Assembly (NCBI RefSeq): GCF_023896955.1
Contig: NZ_JAMHIW010000006.1
Span: forward strand, 248,001 to 312,000
Reading direction: 5' to 3'
Origin: Micromonospora sp. RHAY321
GTDB lineage: Bacteria; Actinomycetota; Actinomycetes; Mycobacteriales; Micromonosporaceae
Length of the DNA: 64,000 nucleotides
The position numbers and the translations under genes were made by a program. Below the pieces are notes generated by a model. It was not told the DNA's origin and searched no databases. It saw nothing but the letters and a program-made list of their open reading frames with translations. Shown one piece after another: positions 51,930 to 59,080 of this stretch (its first letter is position 1; every line of letters starts with the position of its first letter).

Positions 51930-52939
51930 GCTGATTCCTCCTCGCGCGGGGCGGGCACCGTGCCGGGCACCGGCTCCGGGTTGACGCACCGGTAGCTCCG
52001 CCCGTCGTAGGTGTGCACCAGCTCCGGTGGCTGACCCACGCAGTCGTCGATCCGGCGGGCGCAACGCGGGGCGAAGGCGCAGCCGTCCGGCCAGGGCAGC
52101 AGGTCACGCACCGAACCGGGGATCGGGTTGAGCTTCTCGCCCCGCCCGGCGTCCAGGCGCGGCACGGAGCCGAGCAGACCCACGGTGTACGGGTGGCGCG
52201 GCTCGCGGAACAGCGGACGACGGCGGGCCGTCTCCACCACCCGGCCGCCGTAGAGCACGTTGACGGTGTCACACATGCCGGCCACCACACCGAGATCGTG
52301 CGTGATCATCAGCAGGGCGGTGCCGGAGTCCCGGACCAGCCCCTTGAGCAGCTCCAGGATCTGGGCCTGGATGGTGACGTCCAGGGCGGTGGTCGGCTCG
52401 TCGGCGATCAGCAGCCGAGGCTGGCAGGCCACCGCCATGGCGATCAGCGCCCGTTGCCGCATCCCGCCGGAGAGCTGGTGCGGGTACTCCTTCAGGCGGC
52501 GCTTCGGGTCCGGGATGCCGACCCGGTCCAGCAGCGACGCCGCCTCCTTCGCGGCGGCGTCGCCCTTCATCCCCCGGTGCCGGGTGAGCACCTCGGTCAC
52601 CTGCAACCCGATCGGGATCACCGGGTTCAGTGACGACAGCGGGTCCTGGAAGATCATCGCGATGTCCCGGCCGCGGATGTCCCGCCGGGACCGGTCGTCG
52701 AGCTGGAGCAGGTCGGTGCCGTCGAAGACGGCCTTGCCCCCAACGCGCAGACCGGGCTGCTTCGGCAGCAGTCCCATGATCGCCAGCGAGGTGACGCTCT
52801 TGCCACAGCCGGACTCGCCGACCAGGCCGACCACCTGACCGGCGTCGACCGAGAAGGACACTCCGTCGACCGCGTGCACGGCACGCTGGCCGCGCCGGGC
52901 GAACGTGACGGAAAGGTCGTCCACTTCGAGCAGTGCCAT
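51926..52939 (-). CDS. Oligopeptide ABC transporter ATPase (OppD/DppD type)
   Basis: 337 residues from ATG 52939. Walker A GESGCGKSVTS, signature LSGGMRQRALIAMA, Walker B 'LLIADEPTTALDVT', and the Cys-containing C-terminal region 'DGCAFAPRCARRIDDC'. Second nucleotide-binding subunit of the heterodimeric transporter. Eight bases separate its start from the permease stop. Confidence 0.93.
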   Translation of the reverse strand: MALLEVDDLSVTFARRGQRAVHAVDGVSFSVDAGQVVGLVGESGCGKSVTSLAIMGLLPKQPGLRVGGKAVFDGTDLLQLDDRSRRDIRGRDIAMIFQDPLSSLNPVIPIGLQVTEVLTRHRGMKGDAAAKEAASLLDRVGIPDPKRRLKEYPHQLSGGMRQRALIAMAVACQPRLLIADEPTTALDVTIQAQILELLKGLVRDSGTALLMITHDLGVVAGMCDTVNVLYGGRVVETARRRPLFREPRHPYTVGLLGSVPRLDAGRGEKLNPIPGSVRDLLPWPDGCAFAPRCARRIDDCVGQPPELVHTYDGRSYRCVNPEPVPGTVPAPREEESA

Positions 52940-52947
52940 TACTGGGC

Positions 52948-53910
52948 CTACTTCCGCAGCTTCGGGTCGAGGGCCTCGCGCATCGCCTCACCGAGCAGGG
53001 TGAAGCCGAGCGCGGTGATGATGATCGCGACCGCAGGGTAGATCGCCAACGACGGCCGGATGCCGAGGTACTGCTGCGCGTCGGCGAGCATGACCCCCCA
53101 CTCCGGAACGGCGGTGTCGGGGTTGCCCAGGCCGAGGAAGGAGAGTGCCGCGGCCTCAATGATCGCGGTGGCCAGGGTCAGCGTGGCCTGCACGATCACC
53201 GGGGCGAGCGAGTTCGGCACCACGTGGGTCAGCGCGATCTTCGACTTCTTCACGCCGAGCGAGGTGGCCGCCAGCACGTAGTCGCTGTTGGCCTGGGAGA
53301 TCATCGAACCGCGCAGCAGCCGGGCGAAGACCGGCACCGAGACCACGCCGACGGCGATCATCACCGTGGTCAGGCTGGCGCCGAGCAGGGCGGCGATGCT
53401 GACCGCCAGCAGCAGGCTCGGCATCGCCAGCAGCATGTCGATGAACCGCATCAGGGTGGTGTCGATCCACCGCCCCCACCGGCCACCGAGGCCGGCAGCG
53501 GCGCCGGAGACGCCGCCGATCAGCGCACCGATCGCCAGACCGATCAGGGTGGAGACCACGCCGACCAGCAGGGTCTGCCGGGCGCCCACGATCATCCGGC
53601 TGAACTCGTCCCGGCCCTGGTGGTCGTAACCGAACCAGTGATCGCCGTTGACGCCGGGGATGACACCCGGCTTGATCAGCCCTTCGCGGATGCCGATCGT
53701 GTCGGTCGGCGCGTACGGCACGAGGAACGGGCCGACCACCGCGACCAGCACGAAGAGCGCCAGGATGATCGCGCCGACGATCGCCGCCGGGTTGCCCCGC
53801 AGCCGGCGGAACGCCTCCTGCCAGAGGCTGACCCCACGCTCGTCGTCGCGGGCAGCCAGCTCGGAGAGCCGGTCGATCTTTTCGCGCTTCTTGCCCGGGC
53901 TGAGGGTCAT
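52948..53910 (-). CDS. Oligopeptide ABC transporter permease (OppC/DppC type)
   Basis: 320 residues, ATG 53910. N-terminal cytoplasmic segment, then ~6 transmembrane helices; 'FGYDHQGRDEFSRMIVGAR' is the typical periplasmic loop of DppC, and the EAA loop reads 'AATSLGVKKSKIALTHVVPN'. Forms the channel with DppB. Start and upstream stop overlap by four bases (53907-53910). Confidence 0.93.
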   Translation of the reverse strand: MTLSPGKKREKIDRLSELAARDDERGVSLWQEAFRRLRGNPAAIVGAIILALFVLVAVVGPFLVPYAPTDTIGIREGLIKPGVIPGVNGDHWFGYDHQGRDEFSRMIVGARQTLLVGVVSTLIGLAIGALIGGVSGAAAGLGGRWGRWIDTTLMRFIDMLLAMPSLLLAVSIAALLGASLTTVMIAVGVVSVPVFARLLRGSMISQANSDYVLAATSLGVKKSKIALTHVVPNSLAPVIVQATLTLATAIIEAAALSFLGLGNPDTAVPEWGVMLADAQQYLGIRPSLAIYPAVAIIITALGFTLLGEAMREALDPKLRK

Positions 53911-54911
53911 CGCACCCTCACCCTCGGGTCGATGAAGCTGTAGGAGAGGTCGACCAGAAGGTTCACCAGCACGTACACCACCGCGATGATCAGAATGAAG
54001 CCCATCAGCACCGGATAGTCGCGTTGGCCGATGGCCTCGGCGACGAAGGCTCCGATGCCACTGAAGGCGAAGACGGTCTCGGTCAGCACGGCGCCGGAGA
54101 GCAGACCGCCGGCGAGCAGGCCGATGGAGGTGGCCACCGGCAGCATCGCGTTACGCAGCACGTGCCGGCGACGGACCGTCTGCTCGGTCAGGCCCTTGGC
54201 TTCGGCGGTCCGGACGAAGTCCTCGTTGAGCACCTCCAGCACGCTCGCCCGGGTGATCCGGACGATGATCGCCAGCGGGATGCTGGCGAGCGCGATGGCG
54301 GGCAGCACCAGATGCCAGAGGGCGTCGGCGGCGGCGTCCCACTCGCGGGTCATCAACCCGTCGAGGACGAAGAAGTTGGTCACCCGGGTCGCGCCGAGCG
54401 TCGGGTCCTGCCGGCCGCTGGACGGGAACCAGTGCAGGTTCTCCGAGAAGATCGCCTTGAGCACGTAGCCCAGAAAGAAGACCGGGATGCAGATGCCGAT
54501 CAGCGAGCCGCCCACGGAGGCGTGGTCCAGGAACCGGCCGCGACGGCGGGCGGCCAGATAGCCCAGCGGGATGCCGATACCGATCGCGATGATCATCGCG
54601 GTGATGGTCAGCTCGACGGTGCCGGGGAAGCGCTCGATGAACTCCGTGGTGACCGCCCGCTTGGTGGAGGTCGAGGTGCCCAGGTCGAGCTTGATCATCC
54701 GCCGTACGAATCGTCCGTACTGCACGAGGATGGGCTCGTCGAGGCCCATGTTGCGGCGGATGGCGGCACGCATCTCAGGCGTGCCGCGCTCGCCGAGGAT
54801 GGCGGTCTCGGGGCCGCCGGGGAGCCGGCGGAGCCAGATGAAGAGCAGAAGGGAGAGCCCGAACAGCGTGGGTATCAGCTGAAGCAGGCGTCTGACGATG
54901 AACCGGAACAC
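53907..54911 (-). CDS. Oligopeptide ABC transporter permease (OppB/DppB type)
   Basis: 334 residues, GTG 54911. 'MFRFIVRRLLQLIPTLFGLS' is the classical DppB N-terminus and 'RTAEAKGLTEQTVRRRHVLR' its EAA loop; six transmembrane helices. Preceded by an 83-base gap with a strong hairpin after the binding-protein gene. Confidence 0.93.
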   Translation of the reverse strand: MFRFIVRRLLQLIPTLFGLSLLLFIWLRRLPGGPETAILGERGTPEMRAAIRRNMGLDEPILVQYGRFVRRMIKLDLGTSTSTKRAVTTEFIERFPGTVELTITAMIIAIGIGIPLGYLAARRRGRFLDHASVGGSLIGICIPVFFLGYVLKAIFSENLHWFPSSGRQDPTLGATRVTNFFVLDGLMTREWDAAADALWHLVLPAIALASIPLAIIVRITRASVLEVLNEDFVRTAEAKGLTEQTVRRRHVLRNAMLPVATSIGLLAGGLLSGAVLTETVFAFSGIGAFVAEAIGQRDYPVLMGFILIIAVVYVLVNLLVDLSYSFIDPRVRVR

Positions 54912-54939
54912 GGCGGCCTCGAAGGGGTGCGGAGGGTTG

Positions 54940-54970
54940 CGGGCGGGCGCTGTGCGACAGCGCCCGCCCG
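54940..54970 (-). terminator. Intra-operon hairpin between binding protein and permease genes
   Basis: Perfect 14-bp stem (54940-54953 with 54957-54970), three-base loop, 23 bases after the binding-protein stop. Such stems commonly cause partial termination or 3'-end protection so that the binding protein is made in excess over the membrane subunits. Confidence 0.65.
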
Positions 54971-54993
54971 CGTTCCTTGCGTCAGATCAGGAC

Positions 54994-56655
54994 TTACTTG
55001 AACTCGGCGGTGGCGTACCGCTCGTCGGTGAGCGGGCTCGCCTTGACGCCGGTCACGTCCTTGCCGAACACGATCGCCGGCGGCGAGTGCGAGATCGGCA
55101 CACCGGGCAGGAACTCCATCACGGACTTGTTCAGGGCCTTGTACTTCTCGGTCCGGGCCGCGATGTCGGCGGTGGTGTCCGCGTCCTTGAACTGGTCGAA
55201 CAGGGCCTTGTTGTTGAAGCCCCACTCGTCCTTCGGCCGGTCGAAGAAGGTACCGATGAAGTTGTAGGCGTCGCCGTAGTCACCGGTCCAGCCCAGGAAG
55301 TGGATGTCGTGCTTGCTGCCGGAGGTGGTGGCGTTGAGGTAGTCCGGGCTCCACTTGAGCGGGATCGCCTCGACGGTGATGCCGACGGCCTTCAGGTCCG
55401 CCGAGAGCAGCTCGAAGATGTCCTTCGGGTTCGGCATGTACGGCCGGGTGACCTCGGTCGGGTAGTGGAACTTCAGCGTCAGGTTCGACGCGCCGGCCTC
55501 GGCCAGCAGCGCCTTCGCCTTGGCGGGGTCGTAGGTGTACTTGGTGACGTCGCCGTTCCAGCCCTCGACGGTGTCCGGCATGAAGTTGTCGGCCACCTTG
55601 GCGCCCGGCGGCAGCTTCGAGTCGACCAGCTGCTGACGGTTCAGCGCGTACGCGATCGCCTGCCGGACACGGATGTCGGCGAGCTTCGGGTTGCCCTTCT
55701 GGTTGATCGCCAGGTAGAGCACGTTGAACGCCGGGCGGGTGAGGACGTTGAAGCCCTCGCCCTTCAGCGGCTCGACGTCGGCCGGGCCGACCAGGTCGTA
55801 GCCCTGGATGTCACCGGAGCGCAGCGCCTGCTTGCGGGCGTTCTCGTCCGAGATCGTCTTGAAGATCAGGGTCTTCAGCTTGGCCTTGGTGCCCGCGTAG
55901 TCCTCGTTGCGCTCGAGGGTCAGCGTCTTGTTCGCGACGTCCCAGGCCTTGAACTTGAACGGGCCGGTGCCGGTCGGGTGCTCCGTCGCGTACGACGGGT
56001 ACTTGATGTCCTCCGCGGTGCCGGCGACGTTGCTGGCGTCGAACTCCTGCAGCGCCTTCGGGCTGTGGATGGAGAACGAGGGGAGCATCAGCGCAGCCGG
56101 GATCTTGCTGGAGACCCGCGTGAAGGACAGGTCCACAGTGGTGGCGTCCTTGGCGGCGCAGGACTTGAAGAGGCTCGGCGGCAGGTCCGCGTCCTCGTTC
56201 TTGGCGAAGCCGCCCATGACGTCCTGCCAGTACGCGGTCACGTCCGGGCTCTGCATGAGGCCCTTGGCGTTGTACCACCGGTTGAAGTTGGCGCAGACGG
56301 CCTCGGCGTTGAACTCGGTGCCATCGTGGAACTTGACGCCCGACCGGAGCTTGAAGGTCCAGGTGGTGCCGGCGGCGTCCGGGGTCCACGACTCGGCCAG
56401 GCCGGGGGTGACCTTGGTGCCACCCTCCTCCGGTCGGACCAGGGTCTCGAAGACCTGACGCGCCACACGCAGCGACTCACCGTCGCTGGCGAAGCTCGGG
56501 TCGAGCACCTTCGGGTCTCCGGCAACGCCGAAGACGAGGGTGTCCTTCTTGCTACCGCTGGAGCTGTCGTCGCGGTTGCTCTCGGCGCAGCCTGCTACCG
56601 CGAGGGCCGCGACCGCGACGGCCGCGATCGCGACCTTCGGCCTGGGTGCACGCAT
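54994..56655 (-). CDS. Oligopeptide ABC transporter substrate-binding lipoprotein
   Basis: 553 residues from ATG 56655. Lipoprotein signal with lipobox AVAGC; SBP_bac_5 fold with 'LRVARQVFETLVRPEEGGTK', 'PGLAESWTPDAAGTTWTFKL', 'GVKFHDGTEFNAEAVCANFN' and 'VRQAIAYALNRQQLVD', the family order. Captures peptides outside the membrane for the DppBCDF-type transporter encoded downstream. First gene of the operon; its 5' region has two inverted repeats. Confidence 0.94.
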   Translation of the reverse strand: MRAPRPKVAIAAVAVAALAVAGCAESNRDDSSSGSKKDTLVFGVAGDPKVLDPSFASDGESLRVARQVFETLVRPEEGGTKVTPGLAESWTPDAAGTTWTFKLRSGVKFHDGTEFNAEAVCANFNRWYNAKGLMQSPDVTAYWQDVMGGFAKNEDADLPPSLFKSCAAKDATTVDLSFTRVSSKIPAALMLPSFSIHSPKALQEFDASNVAGTAEDIKYPSYATEHPTGTGPFKFKAWDVANKTLTLERNEDYAGTKAKLKTLIFKTISDENARKQALRSGDIQGYDLVGPADVEPLKGEGFNVLTRPAFNVLYLAINQKGNPKLADIRVRQAIAYALNRQQLVDSKLPPGAKVADNFMPDTVEGWNGDVTKYTYDPAKAKALLAEAGASNLTLKFHYPTEVTRPYMPNPKDIFELLSADLKAVGITVEAIPLKWSPDYLNATTSGSKHDIHFLGWTGDYGDAYNFIGTFFDRPKDEWGFNNKALFDQFKDADTTADIAARTEKYKALNKSVMEFLPGVPISHSPPAIVFGKDVTGVKASPLTDERYATAEFK

Positions 56656-56969
56656 CGTGCTTCACCTCGTCCTTGGGGGTACGGACAACGTGGTGACAGG
56701 GGTCACCGATGGCGGTGACCATAGCTCCCGTTGCGTCCACCCGGAAACCGCCGGGTGGACGGTTGGTATCGGATCGTGCCTCAATCGTCGCTTGACATTC
56801 GATTCGAAGGTCAACAGGGCTCGAAACCGTGCAATCCGCACCCGTGATGCCAAACTGTTACGTCGAACAGGCCGCAGGAGGAAGCAGGTGTCAGATCATT
56901 TCCGGGCATCGACGCGACGATGGCCGGCACCCGTACAGGGCACCGACCATCGGTCGTACGTAGTCCGAC
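56656..56969 (-). promoter_or_regulatory. Upstream region of the peptide-transporter operon
   Basis: 314 bases. Two perfect inverted repeats lie 45-105 bases before the ATG: GGTCACC-6-GGTGACC (56701-56720) and GTCCACCCGG-6-inverse (56735-56760). Either could be an operator or part of a structured leader. No promoter pair was assigned. Further out (56800-56870) the DNA is relatively AT-rich. Confidence 0.5.
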
Positions 56970-57563
56970 TCAGACGGCCCGGCGACCCTCGAAGGCCCGG
57001 CCGAGGGTGATCTCGTCCGCATACTCCAGGTCGCCGCCGACCGGCAGGCCGCTGGCGAGCCGGGTCACCGAGATCCCCATCGGCTTCACCATCAGCGCCA
57101 GGTACGTGGCGGTCGCCTCGCCCTCGGTGTTGGGGTCGGTGGCCAGGATCAGCTCCCGGACCGTGCCCTCGCCGAGCCGGATCATCAGCTCCCGGATGCG
57201 CAAATTGTCGGGCCCGATCCCCTCCAGCGGATTGATCGCGCCACCGAGCACGTGGTAGCGGCCGCGGAACTCACCGGTCCGCTCGATGGCCACCACGTCC
57301 TTGGGCTCCTCCACCACGCACAACACCTCGTTGGTGCGGCGCGGGTCGCGGCAGATCCGGCACTGCTCGGACTCGGCCACGTTGTAGCAGGTCGTGCAGA
57401 ACCGGACCAGCTCCTTGACCTTGCGCAGCGCGCCGGCCAGCCGGTTGACGTCGGTCGGATCGGCCGACAGGACGTGGAACGCGATCCGCTGGGCGCTCTT
57501 CGGGCCCACGCCCGGCAGCCGACCCAGCTCGTCGATCAGATCCTGGATGGCACCTTCGTACAT
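56970..57563 (-). CDS. recR: Recombination mediator RecR
   Basis: 197 residues. N-terminal helix-hairpin-helix 'LGRLPGVGPKSAQRIAFH', zinc finger Cys56, Cys59, Cys68, Cys71, and a Toprim domain with 'LCVVEEPKDVVAIERTGEF' and 'ILATDPNTEGEATATYLAL'. With RecO it loads RecA onto SSB-coated gaps. The gene lies seven bases downstream of ybaB, the conserved dnaX-ybaB-recR group, here with extra genes between dnaX and ybaB. Confidence 0.96.
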   Translation of the reverse strand: MYEGAIQDLIDELGRLPGVGPKSAQRIAFHVLSADPTDVNRLAGALRKVKELVRFCTTCYNVAESEQCRICRDPRRTNEVLCVVEEPKDVVAIERTGEFRGRYHVLGGAINPLEGIGPDNLRIRELMIRLGEGTVRELILATDPNTEGEATATYLALMVKPMGISVTRLASGLPVGGDLEYADEITLGRAFEGRRAV

Positions 57564-57570
57564 CTGCCGC

Positions 57571-57903
57571 TCAGAAACCGGGCAGGCCGAGGCCGCCCAT
57601 GCCGCCGGTGACCGGGCCCATCTTGCGCTCGGTCAGCTCCCGTGCCGCCTCGGCGGCGTTGTGCACGGCCGCGACGACCAGGTCCTCCAGGGTCTCCACG
57701 TCGTCCGGGTCGACGGCCTTCGGGTCGATCTTGATCGCCTTCAGCTCGCCGGCACCGGAGACGGTCGCGGTGACCAGCCCACCGCCGGCAGTGCCGGTCA
57801 GCTCCGCCTCGGCCAGCTCGGCCTGGGCGGTGGCGATCTGCTGCTGCATCTTCTGCGCCTGCTTCAGCATCTGCTGCATGTTCGGCTGTCCACCTGGGCG
57901 CAC
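57571..57903 (-). CDS. YbaB/EbfC nucleoid-associated protein
   Basis: 110 residues from GTG 57903 with AAGGAG seven bases upstream; an in-frame ATG at 57879 is the alternative. 'MQQMLKQAQKMQQQIATAQA' (coiled helix), 'GGLVTATVSGAGELKAIKID' and 'DLVVAAVHNAAEAARELTER' define the family, DNA-binding dimers shaped like tweezers. The Gly-rich tail is typical. Co-transcribed with recR. Confidence 0.93.
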   Translation of the reverse strand: MRPGGQPNMQQMLKQAQKMQQQIATAQAELAEAELTGTAGGGLVTATVSGAGELKAIKIDPKAVDPDDVETLEDLVVAAVHNAAEAARELTERKMGPVTGGMGGLGLPGF

Positions 57904-58034
57904 GGATGGCTCCTTCTCGCACTCGTCTGCTGGGCCGCCGCCCAGCCTAACCGCTGTGACCGACCCCGCCCCGCCCGGTGCGTCCGCCCACGCCGGGTCT
58001 TCCGGGCTCCTCCGGAAACAGGGGACGGCGCGGG

Positions 58035-58280
58035 TCAGAGCCGGTCGTACTGCTCGCGGACCAGGGACTCGACGACGGGCACGGTGTCCGCCGAACCGCC
58101 GACCGCGCTGACGATCACGACGATCTCGTCCCGGCCCGCGACGGCCCACACGCCGGCCCGCTCGGCACCGACGAAGGCCGCCGAACTGAACTGGTGTCGG
58201 CGGAGTCCGCGGCACCTCCCTCTGGAGTCGAGGTGATCTTCACGGCGCACATCCTGACAGCGCCCGCGAACACCGTCCAC
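58035..58280 (-). pseudogene. Possible remnant of a sensor/lipoprotein-type gene
   Basis: Only the last ~50 residues of this 81-residue frame look like protein: 'FSSAAFVGAERAGVWAVAGR', 'EIVVIVSAVGGSADTVP', 'LVREQYDRL', a beta pattern seen at the end of DUF3558 or PknH-sensor-like domains. The N-terminal part of the frame is Arg-rich noise. In the other minus frame just upstream, 'VKITSTPEGGAADSADT' could be the preceding portion, implying a frameshift near 58200. Either a decayed gene or a short gene with a start I cannot identify. Confidence 0.3.
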
Positions 58281-58378
58281 CCCGCCCGAACGGCCTGCCG
58301 GGGTACGGCTACCACCACCCCGAACCGGCCATCTGGAGGTAGTGCGCCGGGGTCGGGCGCACTGGTCTGCTCGACGGC

Positions 58379-59071
58379 ATGAACCTCAACCGCACCGGAC
58401 GGATCGGCGCGCTGTGCTGGGCCGCTGCCGCGCCGGCCTTCCTCGTTGCCAGCCTCGTCACCGGCCTGCGCTGGCGCCAGCCGACCTACAGCTGGGCCAT
58501 CCACAACATCAGCGACCTCGGCAACGTCCACTGCGGGATCTGGGACACCACCCGACCCCGCTACGTCTGCTCCCCCTGGCACCCGCTGATGAACATCGCG
58601 ACGCTGGCCACCGCCGTCCTGCTCGCGGCCGGGCTGCTGTTGACCTGGCGGCTCCTCGGTCGGGGTGGCGTGGTGCGGTCGGCCCAGACGCTCCTGCTGC
58701 TGGCCACCGGCGGGTACGCCCTGGCGGCCCTCTACCCGGCGGATGTCGACGAGAACCTGCACGTCCTCGGCGCAGTCCTGATTATGGGGCTGGGCAACGT
58801 CGGGCTGCTTCTCGCCGGCTTCGCACCGGGCACCACGCTGCTCGGCCGGTGGCGACGGCTCACCCTCGCCGCCGGGCTGACCGCGCTCGTGGGCACGGTG
58901 CTGTTCTTCGCCCAGCAGGGCATGGGGATCGGGGTGGGCGGCATGGAACGGGTCGCCGTGCTGCCCTTCCCGCTCTGGGCCTGCTGCCTGGGCGTCCTGC
59001 TCGCCGAGACGTCCGCCGGCCGGGCAACGTCCGCCCGGTCGGACACACCGACCGGAGCCACCGCCGAGTGA
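58379..59071 (+). CDS. DUF998 membrane protein
   Basis: 230 residues, six or seven hydrophobic segments. 'YSWAIHNISDLGNVHCG' and 'CSPWHPLMNIATLATAVLL' are DUF998 hallmarks (the N-x-x-S-D-L-G motif), and 'ALYPADVDENLHVLGAVLI' follows. Function unknown; the family is common in actinomycetes. It is convergent with dnaX, with only nine bases between stops. Confidence 0.85.
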   Translation: MNLNRTGRIGALCWAAAAPAFLVASLVTGLRWRQPTYSWAIHNISDLGNVHCGIWDTTRPRYVCSPWHPLMNIATLATAVLLAAGLLLTWRLLGRGGVVRSAQTLLLLATGGYALAALYPADVDENLHVLGAVLIMGLGNVGLLLAGFAPGTTLLGRWRRLTLAAGLTALVGTVLFFAQQGMGIGVGGMERVAVLPFPLWACCLGVLLAETSAGRATSARSDTPTGATAE

Positions 59072-59080
59072 CCAGCGCTG

